A stretch of 64,000 nt of DNA, taken from Saccharofermentans sp. (GTDB lineage: Bacteria > Bacillota > Clostridia > Saccharofermentanales > Saccharofermentanaceae). The stretch covers positions 1-64,000 of the forward strand of contig JAIKWL010000022.1 of NCBI GenBank assembly GCA_024684815.1, written 5' to 3'. This document shows positions 46,201 to 54,269 of the stretch, piece after piece (positions within the stretch are counted from its first letter, which is position 1; every line of letters starts with the position of its first letter). The notes beneath the pieces are model-generated. The model searched no databases. It saw only the letters and a list, made by a program, of their open reading frames with translations, and was not told where the DNA came from. Both the position numbers and the translations under genes were made by a program.

Positions 46201-46476
46201 GGAATCGATCTCTTTGTGTCCGTTCTTAACTTCATTGCATAAACCGCGAAGCTGTGGTTCAAACGGAGGGATCGTACCGGGTTCAAACCCTTCGATCGCA
46301 GGGTGTGTAAAAAGCGAGAAGAAGAAACCTCTCTCATCTTTGTCGATAGTAATATCGGCCTGTCTGGTCTCTCGCTTACCGCAAAGTCTGCCGTCAAGAT
46401 AAAATGCGTCCGTGAGCGTGCTGGAAGGGAAATAGCGCGCAGTAAGCGTGCTTGCAAGCCGTGTTAAGGTAGCCAT
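43201..46476 (-). CDS. PP2C-like head, disordered region, one membrane span and LysM-like tail
   Basis: 1091-residue protein. Residues about 1-240 resemble a PP2C phosphatase fold (ITIDKDERGFFFSLFTHPAI, TGVIVRDAEAFAVTIGGGLA, LTPDDCIILCNKSIYDALG) but the acidic metal-binding motif DGMGG is not evident, so it may be inactive. About 260-920 is very low complexity: first Glu/Pro/Val, then Tyr/Gly/Gln/Ser-rich (YGNQTIDMQGGVPMDDSG). One membrane span (about 925-947, MFIAFLAILLICIIIVVALI) is followed by a Thr-rich stem and a domain (about 985-1045) ending in DPATYTGPNPGDSLLLPP, which looks like LysM. This implies a cytoplasmic head and a wall-contacting tail. Own promoter (TGTTATAAT) and terminator. 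No kinase gene is adjacent. Confidence 0.78.
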   Translation of the reverse strand: MATLTRLASTLTARYFPSSTLTDAFYLDGRLCGKRETRQADITIDKDERGFFFSLFTHPAIEGFEPGTIPPFEPQLRGLCNEVKNGHKEIDSMIEKFLSTAVEVAGTTKLIDNETRDPYFTGVIVRDAEAFAVTIGGGLAFLYRDDTLFPLTDAGIPMEPIDAYGNRVGDFQYYCSSKTANALWSNFFTLTPDDCIILCNKSIYDALGQREILRILTDAEDQCDAAGLILTQASARMPNTPMQISISFVESVTKEEKRGLFGKKKKNKDYDSESHELLESTVEGGEVGAAAKAIADAGFVSLTPEEPVVVPVTGSDIPADGSVQFGDKAGQPEAQKIPEDVLEFPDNEGAVEEISAEEAMKRIFGEMKESSASDSETVAKAEAATVMDSPFVFNIADESNTPAVPEETKVSEAPVMETVSKTEFTLDNEDNSPTKPVTDINSILFTSAGSGILAQALKDKEQEAAKETSIDDLKEEPVIPVIPVVAAVPVEPAVPVAPVIPVAGDIPVAVPPAPAVVNKPEEIVFAPGEVKADSGNSDVSAKAEDVFDPYGNISAQELKNTPPIVFGDDGLAPKEEPVPSEKVSSIPVPEYELKEEKPELKEEDKLNVDFPETEKQPDMTAQETPVINVESVQEAPVQPQDDIILPFGNPAYVSGSEDAAVQSDPGDIPQMPLYDSDNYNNPVNAVGSEQNVSQPADNASFYGDYAGSEAQAEVPPYQPYGAESFSTADQSSFGSYGNQTIDMQGGVPMDDSGYPTYGTGDGGYVPGYDQAPQGGYTDYSGAGYQDPNAGQSPFYQQDDSGYTDYSAGDSQGYGEEYAQPQASASSSASLDDEWFNNILGVDDSGQSYGNDQNYGYTPSEEKIQAVMPDAQQQAQYTNPGQTSYRPSGSGPNNSGRPTGSSPRTSASAGKGGNGGGKKMKLNRNGYMFIAFLAILLICIIIVVALIARGCSKKTKPTETTTVATSEEITTQTTMPSTQATLPDPSAPKGYFKFSDNIGYRTWWDVFHYVYEIDIKNLSDTRINTIIVYNKLDPATYTGPNPGDSLLLPPREVITGEIPMTFNAGGSTGEGTETSAGETTAPGEITSQIHIT

Positions 46477-46506
46477 GAGCCGTCCTCCGTATAAATATTC
46501 AGGTTA

Positions 46507-46515
46507 ATTATAACA
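46507..46515 (-). promoter_or_regulatory. extended -10 promoter of the PP2C-like gene
   Basis: TGTTATAAT on the minus strand, 31 bases before the ATG at 46476; TTGAGA stands 15 bases upstream of the TATAAT. Confidence 0.55.
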
Positions 46516-46582
46516 CAACGTTATTTTTCTCAAACATTTTATATAAAAATTAATTAAATAGTAATTTTCGCGCAAATGCAGC

Positions 46583-46618
46583 AAAATAAGGCCCTGCGGA
46601 GGAATGTTCCGCAGGGCC
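46583..46618 (-). terminator. terminator of the DUF885 gene
   Basis: Minus-strand stem GGCCCTGCGGA / TCCGCAGGGCC with a 7-base loop, then TTATTTT, 28 bases after the stop. Confidence 0.88.
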
Positions 46619-46645
46619 GTTATGGTGTAATTTTGTGGCAGAGGC

Positions 46646-48658
46646 TCAGCCGAGGAGGCTGTCCATATTCTTGTTGATCTGTTCAAAGGTTCCGGTCAGT
46701 GAATCAAGATATGCCGTATGGATCTTCTTGTCGGAAGCATTCGGATACTTTGCATGCATATCATCCATGGTCTTTTGTGTCCAGTAATAGCCCATACCGT
46801 ACTTGGCATAGTATCCCGGATCTGTAACGATAAGCGTATAGAACTTTGAGAAGTCATCTTCTGTAAGTCCGAAGCCGAAACCGTTAAAGTAATCAAGACA
46901 GTCATTCAGAGACCAGTTCTCGACGTGGATTCCGTAATCCACTCTTGTGCTCATAAGCAGAGAGAGAGAACTGTTGTATTTGGCAAGCTTACAGACATCA
47001 GCATCACCGGAATCATCATAATATTTGATCGAATAATACTCAACGTATGTGGCCCAACCCTCAAGATAGCCCGTTGATTCACCAAGATACATATACGGAT
47101 GATCCGTATGGCCGCGTGTATAAAGTGACTGGAACATGTGTCCGGGGTATCCTTCATGGGCAACTGTAATCCCGAAATCATCATCGACAGCGGAATTATT
47201 AACGATCATGACATTGGCATTATAATTATCCAGGTGGAAGCCGAGATAGGCCGCAGGAGAGAAATTCTCCTCAAACACTTCCGGAACATCCATTATGTAA
47301 TAATCATGCGAAGGAATATCGGGAAAATCATTCTTAACAGCATCCCTCAGATAATCAAGATTATCGTTGATGTCGCCCTTTGAGTATTTATGCGTAAGGA
47401 AATTGGTGTATGCACCGAAGTTAGCGGTGGTAATTGCAATCATGTCATCAAAGGCTGCTTGTATCTCCTTATCGAGTGCATTCATCGACTGCTTAACAGT
47501 TGCATTGCTGTTAGTCATCTTTCTGGTCAGGAATTCATAATAAGCGTCACCGCCCCTGTATTGGCAGAGACCGGCATCGACACCGCCGGAACCCTTGAGA
47601 GCCCTCATTCGTCTTGCACACTCTTCAAACTCAGGGAATACATAGTCCTTCATGGCTTTCTCATTTTCTTTGATAAGTCGTTCCCTGTCAGAAGATGACA
47701 AATCTTTTATGTTATCGAGTCTCTCCTCAAAAGATTCATAAAGGAAACAATCATCCTTTTGCTTAACGAGGTTGTCAAATGATACAGCGGCTTCTTCATA
47801 ACTGTTGTCGGAAGAAGCAAATCCGTATGCCGCTCTCGTCTCCTCATACTCACACATAAGATCGTAATATCTGTCGAGATCTTTAAGAAGGGTAATGTAA
47901 TTTTCCGCATCCTCGACTGTATCAAATGTAAGGACATCACAGATAAAAAGCACTTCAGACTGCGGTCCAACAAGATAATTGAAGATCATCGTATAGTACT
48001 CGAACGCCGTGTAGGAATATGAGTAGACACACTCTTCACAGTCATAAACAAGTTTGTCATAACAGAGCCTGTCGTCTCCGCCAAGAGTCTCGTAATCTAT
48101 AAGGAGCAATTGATCCAGCTGTTCCTGATAGAATGCCTTCTCATCGTCGTATTCATCGATCGTAACGAAGTCTCCCCAGGATACATCCTTCATGTCAAAT
48201 CCGAAGTCTTCGGGATTCTCGAAAAGGATGTCCGCATCCACATAGCAGTTGATCACATGATGCATGATCTCATATTCAACTTTCGACAGAAGAGTCTGAG
48301 CGTCAGTTCCGCTGATATCTCCCTTTTTATGAAATGGATGCACTTCATCTACGGTTGCCACATGATCAGGATACGTGAGTTCCTCTGATGTGGGAATGTA
48401 ATTGCCGTTGTTTCCCGACGGAACCGGTGTGGGATCAGATGTCGGATCTGTCGTGGGAGAGGTTGTAGGGTCTAACGTCGGGTCTGTCGGATATGTCGGA
48501 TCAGTAGTCCGTCCGCCTTCACGCTTGCTTCCGCTTTCCTCAGTCCTGCCGCCTGAATGAGAGGACCCTCCATGATTTCCTGCCGTGCATGAGGTCATTG
48601 AAAACAGCAAAGCTATGCAGCAAATGACCGCAATTGTTTTTTTAGCATTTTTCTTCAT
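46646..48658 (-). CDS. DUF885 family lipoprotein, probable metallopeptidase
   Basis: 670-residue lipoprotein from ATG 48658 (GGAG 7 bases before). Signal peptide with lipobox Cys 24 (LLFSMTSC), then a Gly/Ser and DPT-repeat linker (TDPTLDPTTSPTTDPTSDP), and the DUF885 domain from about 110 on. The family motif HEGYPGH is at 501-507, followed by ESTGYLEGWATYVEYYS, with the HExxH-like spacing of zinc peptidases. Likely an extracellular peptidase anchored to the membrane; substrate unknown. It lies 89 bases after the ligase-like gene. Confidence 0.88.
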   Translation of the reverse strand: MKKNAKKTIAVICCIALLFSMTSCTAGNHGGSSHSGGRTEESGSKREGGRTTDPTYPTDPTLDPTTSPTTDPTSDPTPVPSGNNGNYIPTSEELTYPDHVATVDEVHPFHKKGDISGTDAQTLLSKVEYEIMHHVINCYVDADILFENPEDFGFDMKDVSWGDFVTIDEYDDEKAFYQEQLDQLLLIDYETLGGDDRLCYDKLVYDCEECVYSYSYTAFEYYTMIFNYLVGPQSEVLFICDVLTFDTVEDAENYITLLKDLDRYYDLMCEYEETRAAYGFASSDNSYEEAAVSFDNLVKQKDDCFLYESFEERLDNIKDLSSSDRERLIKENEKAMKDYVFPEFEECARRMRALKGSGGVDAGLCQYRGGDAYYEFLTRKMTNSNATVKQSMNALDKEIQAAFDDMIAITTANFGAYTNFLTHKYSKGDINDNLDYLRDAVKNDFPDIPSHDYYIMDVPEVFEENFSPAAYLGFHLDNYNANVMIVNNSAVDDDFGITVAHEGYPGHMFQSLYTRGHTDHPYMYLGESTGYLEGWATYVEYYSIKYYDDSGDADVCKLAKYNSSLSLLMSTRVDYGIHVENWSLNDCLDYFNGFGFGLTEDDFSKFYTLIVTDPGYYAKYGMGYYWTQKTMDDMHAKYPNASDKKIHTAYLDSLTGTFEQINKNMDSLLG

Positions 48659-48747
48659 AGATATTCTCCGGTTATTCCTTATTCTTTTTATCCGCATAAA
48701 ACCTGCGGACAAAGAAATAATACCACTAAATCACTGCCAATTCCCGT

Positions 48748-50526
48748 TTACTGACCGATATCCTGTGAAAGGACCTCATCGGGAACATCTTCATCTTCAA
48801 GCGATTCAATACGTTCCTTTACCGCATCATAGTCATAGTTTCCTTTTGAATCCCTGGGCAGTGAAACGAAAAAATTAATATCTTCAGGAATCATTGCCTC
48901 ATGAAGCAGTGACCGGCACTCGGACTTTATCCTGTCCCTTAACTCCTCCATTCTGGAATTATCGTAAAAGTATTCTTCCTCAGGAACAACAGCAGACACC
49001 AGAACAGGACCTTCTGCTCTTTCCAAAACAACCGAACACGACTCGGTAACGCCTTCTGTCATCTGTACTATCTCATCGACTTTGTCAGGATAGACCGGGT
49101 AACTGTTGATCCTGACCTCTCTGGATTTGTTTCCGACAAGATAGAACATTTTATTGGCATCCTGCTTGCCGATTATACCGGTAAAGAACCATATCCTTCC
49201 GTCAGGCAGTTTTCTGTAATTACGCCTGTTTAAAATGTAATCTGCAGATCCGATCCCGGATGTAACCGGAGAACAGACCGCTATCTCACCCTCGGCGCCT
49301 TCAGGAACATCAAGTCCGGTATTGCTGTCTGCCACACGCATGATAACTCCGGGCAAAGGAAACCCGAGCAATCTGTCACTCTCAAGATCTGAGGGTCCGT
49401 AGGCATAAGTCAGGACTTCATCGCAGCATGTGATGGAGCAAACAGACAGTTTCCTTCCCGAGTTCTGTGCTATGTCGAAGAGATTAGCTTTCTGGCTGCT
49501 CGTAAGAAGTCCGCCGCCTACTATGATCCTGTCTACCGTTTTAAGGATCCTTGATGACCTTCCGGCTTTGTTTATAGAAGCTATTGTGCTGTTATAGCCG
49601 ATCAGGACATCCGGTTTATACCTTCTGATAGCAAAGAAGAGCATATCGGTATTAAACCATGTAAAGAGCAATACAGTCTGTGCATTGCAAAGGACATTAT
49701 GGATACCTACAACAAAGCCAAACGAAAAACAGCTCTCATTAAGGCAGAGCATTCTGGCAGGTTTGCCGGTAAGATCCTCGTTGGCCCGGAAAACCATTTC
49801 CGTAAGATAAGCAGACGTATTAAGGCTTTTAGCACTGAAAGCAAACGCACGGCTATCATTTGAAGCTGCACTCGGAAATAAAAAAAGGGCCGGTCTTGTG
49901 TTATCTCTGTCGCATCCCAGATTCTCTGTTTCTGTAAGCCTCATCGGGAGCCCGAGAACGTCTTTCCAGTACATGAGCCTGATCCCATCCGGAACAGATT
50001 TCGGTCTGGGTTTGTCATATCCGGACAGCGGGTAGAACGGGAACAGATATCTGTCGTCACCCGAGACCATATAACGGTATTTTCCGATAATGACCGTAGT
50101 TATCTTCGTGTTTTTCAGCACCGGGGCATAATTGAGATACTGGTTGCAGCTCATTACACAGTGCCTTGCTCCGACAGAATTGGCAAACTGTTCGAACTGT
50201 TCGGTTGCAAGATTCGGAACTGACAGAGCAGCAGCGGCTCCGAGTTTGTCGAGGGCATAAACACACACGACATTCATGGGATTATGTCCCATAAGCAAAA
50301 TAACCCTGTCGCCTTTTTGTATACCGAGTTTCTGCCATGCCGCAGCAGTCTCTTCGATCTTGGAAAGAAAAGCAGCGTAGGTTATCTTCGTGTTTCCGTA
50401 CTCTAATGCGATCCTGCCCGGATTGGCAACACAGACTCTCTTGATCCTGACATAAAGGGTCTCGTCAGTATTAGTCTCGGGATGCGAGTATTCCTCAGGA
50501 TAAAAAACACTCCAGATACTTTTCAA
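48748..50526 (-). CDS. degenerate AMP-forming acyl-CoA/acyl-acid ligase-like protein
   Basis: 592 residues with the fold of the adenylate-forming ligases. Start is TTG at 50526 (GGAGAG 5 bases before). Recognisable parts: VANPGRIALEYGNTKITYAAF, GIQKGDRVILLMGHNPMN, LGAAAALSVPNLA and, near the C-terminus, GNKSREVRINSYPVYPDKVD. But the phosphate-binding motif (usually TSGTTGxPK) reads FPSAASNDSRAF (217-228), the YGxTE motif reads SITCCDEV, and the final PRxxxGK lysine motif reads LPRDSKGNYDY. It is therefore a diverged or non-catalytic member. A 25-base palindromic element lies at its transcription start. DUF885 follows. Confidence 0.78.
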   Translation of the reverse strand: MKSIWSVFYPEEYSHPETNTDETLYVRIKRVCVANPGRIALEYGNTKITYAAFLSKIEETAAAWQKLGIQKGDRVILLMGHNPMNVVCVYALDKLGAAAALSVPNLATEQFEQFANSVGARHCVMSCNQYLNYAPVLKNTKITTVIIGKYRYMVSGDDRYLFPFYPLSGYDKPRPKSVPDGIRLMYWKDVLGLPMRLTETENLGCDRDNTRPALFLFPSAASNDSRAFAFSAKSLNTSAYLTEMVFRANEDLTGKPARMLCLNESCFSFGFVVGIHNVLCNAQTVLLFTWFNTDMLFFAIRRYKPDVLIGYNSTIASINKAGRSSRILKTVDRIIVGGGLLTSSQKANLFDIAQNSGRKLSVCSITCCDEVLTYAYGPSDLESDRLLGFPLPGVIMRVADSNTGLDVPEGAEGEIAVCSPVTSGIGSADYILNRRNYRKLPDGRIWFFTGIIGKQDANKMFYLVGNKSREVRINSYPVYPDKVDEIVQMTEGVTESCSVVLERAEGPVLVSAVVPEEEYFYDNSRMEELRDRIKSECRSLLHEAMIPEDINFFVSLPRDSKGNYDYDAVKERIESLEDEDVPDEVLSQDIGQ

Positions 50527-50551
50527 AACAGCTCTCCGTATAAATCAGATT

Positions 50552-50576
50552 GCGGATCAGATCACATGTGATCCGC
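50552..50576. promoter_or_regulatory. palindrome at the start of the ligase-like transcript
   Basis: A perfect 14-base palindrome GATCACATGTGATC (50560-50573) nested in a wider repeat, GCGGATCA ... TGATCCGC (50552-50576). It begins at the +1 position expected from TATAAT at 50588-50583 and ends 26 bases before the TTG start codon. It could be an operator or form a 5' hairpin in the message. Confidence 0.5.
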
Positions 50577-50582
50577 CTAATC

Positions 50583-50588
50583 ATTATA
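50583..50588 (-). promoter_or_regulatory. -10 box of the ligase-like gene
   Basis: TATAAT on the minus strand, with the TTTATCCCCAAAACA box (50599-50613) where the -35 region would be. Confidence 0.5.
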
Positions 50589-50598
50589 CACTGTCGGG

Positions 50599-50613
50599 TT
50601 TATCCCCAAAACA
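50599..50613 (+). promoter_or_regulatory. TTTATCCCCAAAACA box
   Basis: Identical 15 bases to 33470-33484. It lies between the divergent ligase-like gene and dapL, over the -35 region of the former. Confidence 0.4.
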
Positions 50614-50692
50614 CTTATATCAGCGGTATCAGTATCCGGCCCTCTTTTGTGCATGTGTACGATAACTTTTTTAATTAGCTTCAGTATCAGCG

Positions 50693-50701
50693 TGTTAAAA
50701 T
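50693..50701 (+). promoter_or_regulatory. extended -10 promoter of dapL
   Basis: TGTTAAAAT, 35 bases before the dapL ATG; no clear -35 box. Confidence 0.5.
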
Positions 50702-50735
50702 GTTCGGAGAATTTTAAAGGCAAGAGGTAAAGGCC

Positions 50736-51917
50736 ATGGATATCAAACTCAACAATCACTTTCTTGACGTAAAAGAAACATATCTCTTTTCAGACATCGC
50801 AAAACGCGTAAAGAAGTTCCAGGAAGATAATCCCGGAAGAGAGATAATCCGGATGGGTATAGGCGATGTCACTCTCCCCTTGCCGCAATCGATCACTTCC
50901 GCAATGGAGGAGGCCGTAAAGGAGATGGCATCAAAAGAGACATTTCATGGTTATCCGCCGGAATACGGCTACGATTTCTTAAGAGATGCCGTCTCGGATC
51001 ACTACCGGGATCTCGGAGTAACAGTACCTGCCGGAAGCATTTATATATCAGACGGAGCAAAGAGCGACTTAGGTAATCTTCCCGATGTTTTGGGTGACAA
51101 CCCGGTCATTATCCCTGATCCTGTATACCCTGTTTATGTTGACTCAAACCTCATGAACGGCAGAAAGGTTTCTTTTGTTGCAGGTTCCTCCTCAAATGAT
51201 TTCCTTCCGCTCCCTCCCGAAAGTGCAGACATCGAACCTTCCGTGATCTACATCTGCTCGCCTAATAATCCGACAGGTGCGGTATACAGCCGTGAGGGAC
51301 TTGCAGCTTGGGTTGATTTCGCGATAAAGACAGGTTCTTTGATCATTTTCGATGCTGCATATGAGGCATTCATCACCGAAGATAAGCCACATACCATATA
51401 TGAGATCCCCGGTGCTGACACATGCGCTGTCGAAGTCTCCTCATTCTCCAAATTTGCAGGCTTCACAGGAGTAAGATGCGGATGGACGGTAGTTCCTGAT
51501 GCTCTTGAATCTGACGGCATCAAGCTCTCCAAGTTCTGGGCAAGACGTCAGGCTACGAAGTTCAACGGTGTATCCTATATCACACAGAGAGCAGCCGCAG
51601 CTTCCCTCTCCGGACAGGGCTTTGAAGACTGCAAAGCAAACATAGCTTACTATAAGCGCAACGCTTCTGCCCTTGCGGAAGTATTCACGGAAAAGGGCAT
51701 ATATTTCACAGGTGGCGTCAATTCTCCTTACATCTGGCTCAAGTGCCCTGATAATATGGGCGGTTGGGAATTCTTCGATTCTATCCTTAACAGGTTCGGG
51801 ATCGTAGGGACACCCGGTGAAGGATTCGGAGAAAACGGAGCAGGTTATTTCCGTCTCACGGCATTTGGTTCTTACGAGAACACGCTCAAAGCCTGTGAAT
51901 TCTTCAAGACACTCTGA
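50736..51917 (+). CDS. dapL: LL-diaminopimelate aminotransferase
   Basis: Direct route from tetrahydrodipicolinate and glutamate to LL-diaminopimelate for lysine and peptidoglycan. 393 residues of the DapL type: MDIKLNNHFLDVKETYLFSD, IRMGIGDVTLPLP, FHGYPPEYGYDFLRDAV, ISDGAKSDLGNL, YICSPNNPTGAVY and the cofactor Lys 239 in SSFSKFAGFTGVRCGW. AAGAGG stands before the ATG. The other dap genes are not in the window. Confidence 0.96.
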   Translation: MDIKLNNHFLDVKETYLFSDIAKRVKKFQEDNPGREIIRMGIGDVTLPLPQSITSAMEEAVKEMASKETFHGYPPEYGYDFLRDAVSDHYRDLGVTVPAGSIYISDGAKSDLGNLPDVLGDNPVIIPDPVYPVYVDSNLMNGRKVSFVAGSSSNDFLPLPPESADIEPSVIYICSPNNPTGAVYSREGLAAWVDFAIKTGSLIIFDAAYEAFITEDKPHTIYEIPGADTCAVEVSSFSKFAGFTGVRCGWTVVPDALESDGIKLSKFWARRQATKFNGVSYITQRAAAASLSGQGFEDCKANIAYYKRNASALAEVFTEKGIYFTGGVNSPYIWLKCPDNMGGWEFFDSILNRFGIVGTPGEGFGENGAGYFRLTAFGSYENTLKACEFFKTL

Positions 51918-51937
51918 TCTGTTACAGACCGTTTTTT
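51918..51937 (+). terminator. weak terminator after dapL
   Basis: TCTG-TTA-CAGA, only 4 base pairs, followed by a run of seven T. The larger inverted repeat at 51963-52003 may assist. Confidence 0.4.
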
Positions 51938-51962
51938 TGTCAGAAGCCTGGAATTGTTTGAT

Positions 51963-52003
51963 TATCCCCCTAATGCCGTTCTTTTGTGCATTTGGGGGAT
52001 AAA
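51963..52003. repeat. 15-base-arm inverted repeat before radA
   Basis: TTATCCCCCTAATGC / GCATTTGGGGGATAA, 14 of 15 positions complementary, with an 11-base loop. Each arm contains the TTATCCCC core found in other intergenic regions of the window. It ends 35 bases before the radA -10 box. It may be an operator or a strong RNA hairpin ending the dapL message; there is no long T run. Confidence 0.65.
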
Positions 52004-52037
52004 CATTATTATTGTCCCATAAATCGGAAACGACCTT

Positions 52038-52046
52038 TGTTATAAT
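52038..52046 (+). promoter_or_regulatory. extended -10 promoter of radA
   Basis: TGTTATAAT, 31 bases before the radA ATG; no -35 consensus. Confidence 0.5.
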
Positions 52047-52077
52047 GCAGATAATAAAGTTTCGGGCGGATAATACT

Positions 52078-53496
52078 ATGGCTAAGAAAACGACTTTTTT
52101 CTGTAAGGAATGCGGATATGAGACATCCGGCTGGATGGGCAGGTGTCCTTCCTGCGGCATGTTCAACACATTTGTCGAAGCGCCGTCAGACAAGGCTCCT
52201 GCAAAGGCGAAGACTGATTCCCCCGCCCTTTCGGCTAATCAATATTCCTGGACTGATTCTTCAGTTACGGTAAGGCTCAGCGAAGCAGGCAAAGAGAATT
52301 ACAAAAGGCATTCCACCGGCATAGACAGCCTCGATCAGCTTTTCGGCGGAGGAATAACCGAAGGTTCTGTCACTCTCGTTGCAGGCGAACCGGGAATCGG
52401 CAAATCCACAATACTTATGCAGCTTGCTGATTCCTATAAAGCAGACGGTGAGATCCTTTATATATCCGGAGAGGAATCGCCTGCCCAGATCGGAATGCGT
52501 GCCTCAAGGCTCAGGATCAAAAGAGATATCCTTATTTGCGGCGAGACCAGATTCGAAGCGATCGCAGAACAGCTTAAGACTCATAAGCCCTGCCTTGCGA
52601 TAATCGATTCGATCCAGACCCTTTATTCCGAACAGGTCGCGGGAACTCCGGGAGGTGTCGCGCAGATCAGAGAAGTTGCGGCAGGTCTTATCAGGATCGC
52701 AAAGACAAATAACATCACGATAATCATGGTAGGTCATATAGCCAAGGACGGTTCTATCGCCGGACCTAAGACGATCGAACATATGGTAGACACGGTGCTC
52801 GGGTTCGAAGGCGATTCGACCGGCGGATACAGGATCATACGCTCTGCCAAGAACAGATTCGGAAGATCAAATGAGATATGCTTTTTCGAAATGGGTGAGA
52901 CAGGTCTTGTTCCCGTCGACAGTTCAAAAGCGCTCCTTGTCGCAGGCAGACCTCTTAACAGCCCCGGGTCAGTCCTCACATCAACACTTGAAGGCAACGA
53001 TGCACTGACCATCGAAGTACAGGCTTTGTGTACCGAGAGTGTCTATCCGAACCCGCAAAGAATGACTTCCGGACCTGAAAGAGGCAGAGTTCTTATGCTT
53101 CTGGCAGTCTGTGAGAAGCTCCTGAAGCTGGGACTCACTTCAAAGGATTGCTTTATAAATGTCATAGGCGGTCTTAAGGTCAGTGATCCGGCAACGGATC
53201 TCGCAGTATGCATTGCAACCGTATCATCCGCAAGAGGCGTCAGTGTCAGGTCAAACACTTTGATATTGGGTGAAGTAGGTCTGTCAGGTGAGATCAGACC
53301 TGTCAGCAGGATACTTAAAAGATGTCTGGCTTCGGCAAGGCTCGGTATCACCACCGTCGTACTTCCCGGAAGCTCCAAGGATGCTTTGGAAAAAGAACTT
53401 GCAAACGTCTCTTCAGATGCTTTCGCCGGAAATCCTGTTCCTGAATTCATATACGCGGACAACCTGAAAGAGGCAGTGGATATCCTGTTCTCATAA
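52078..53496 (+). CDS. radA: DNA repair protein RadA
   Basis: RecA-like ATPase that helps branch migration in recombinational repair. 472 residues from ATG 52078: zinc finger (Cys 9, 12, 23, 26; GWMGRCPSCG), Walker A GEPGIGKST (103-111), Walker B-type LAIIDSIQTL, the RadA motif KNRFG, and the C-terminal Lon-like domain (TSKDCFINVIGGLKVSDPAT). Complete. ispD follows after 20 bases, so they form one operon. Confidence 0.97.
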   Translation: MAKKTTFFCKECGYETSGWMGRCPSCGMFNTFVEAPSDKAPAKAKTDSPALSANQYSWTDSSVTVRLSEAGKENYKRHSTGIDSLDQLFGGGITEGSVTLVAGEPGIGKSTILMQLADSYKADGEILYISGEESPAQIGMRASRLRIKRDILICGETRFEAIAEQLKTHKPCLAIIDSIQTLYSEQVAGTPGGVAQIREVAAGLIRIAKTNNITIIMVGHIAKDGSIAGPKTIEHMVDTVLGFEGDSTGGYRIIRSAKNRFGRSNEICFFEMGETGLVPVDSSKALLVAGRPLNSPGSVLTSTLEGNDALTIEVQALCTESVYPNPQRMTSGPERGRVLMLLAVCEKLLKLGLTSKDCFINVIGGLKVSDPATDLAVCIATVSSARGVSVRSNTLILGEVGLSGEIRPVSRILKRCLASARLGITTVVLPGSSKDALEKELANVSSDAFAGNPVPEFIYADNLKEAVDILFS

Positions 53497-53516
53497 TTAA
53501 TCGAGGAGGCAGTCTT

Positions 53517-54266
53517 ATGAACCGTAAATGCTATTTTCTTATACCTGCTGCAGGAAGCGGAACACGTATGGGGATAGGTCAGCCAAAGCTCATGAGAAAT
53601 GTTGAAGGCCGTCCTGTCATATTACGGACGCTGGATGCCATTGCAGATGTCTGCAGGAGCAATTATGCCGGTTTGAGTTATAAGATCGTTCTTGTTACGA
53701 CCGGAGATCTCATTGGTATCCTCAAGGCTATGTGTGCTGAATATTTCCCCGACCTCAACATCATTTTCACATTAGGCGGCAACACAAGAACAGAATCAGT
53801 TTCTCTGGGACTGAACATGATAAACGATGCAGATGACAATGATCTGGTATTGGTCCACGACGGTGCGCGCTGTCTTGTTACGTCAGAAGAGATAACAGCC
53901 TGCATCGACGGTCTTGATGAGCATCCTGTCTGCGCTTCAGCGGTTCCGGTCAAGAATACTCTTAAAGAAGTCGAGATCCTCCCTTCCTGCGGAGTAAAAG
54001 TAATAGATACTCCCGACAGATCAAGATTTTACGAAATACTTACACCACAGGGATTCAGATTCAAGGATATAGAAACATGCTATATGCGGGCCATGGATGA
54101 CGGTATCTCGGCCACGGATGACACCGCTCTTGCAACGCTTTACGGATTGGATGTATATCTTACCAAAGGACTTTATTCAAATCTCAAGATAACGACTCCT
54201 GAAGATATAGCGATCGCTTCTGAGATCGTAAGGACAAGAGGAGAAAGTGAACCTTTTCACGACTGA
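53517..54266 (+). CDS. ispD: 2-C-methyl-D-erythritol 4-phosphate cytidylyltransferase
   Basis: MEP isoprenoid pathway: MEP + CTP to CDP-methylerythritol. 249 residues with the nucleotide-binding FLIPAAGSGTRMGIGQPKLM at the N-terminus, VLVHDGARCLVTSEEI, VPVKNTLKEV, and TPQGFRFKDI. GGAGG precedes the ATG. It ends 3 bases from the stop of ispF, which runs the other way, so two steps of the same pathway meet tail to tail. Confidence 0.95.
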   Translation: MNRKCYFLIPAAGSGTRMGIGQPKLMRNVEGRPVILRTLDAIADVCRSNYAGLSYKIVLVTTGDLIGILKAMCAEYFPDLNIIFTLGGNTRTESVSLGLNMINDADDNDLVLVHDGARCLVTSEEITACIDGLDEHPVCASAVPVKNTLKEVEILPSCGVKVIDTPDRSRFYEILTPQGFRFKDIETCYMRAMDDGISATDDTALATLYGLDVYLTKGLYSNLKITTPEDIAIASEIVRTRGESEPFHD

Positions 54267-54269
54267 CGT

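Noticed and set aside
51441..52193. 250-residue minus-strand frame across dapL and the radA start
   Set aside because: It runs antisense through dapL and through the radA promoter and inverted repeat; no ribosome site.
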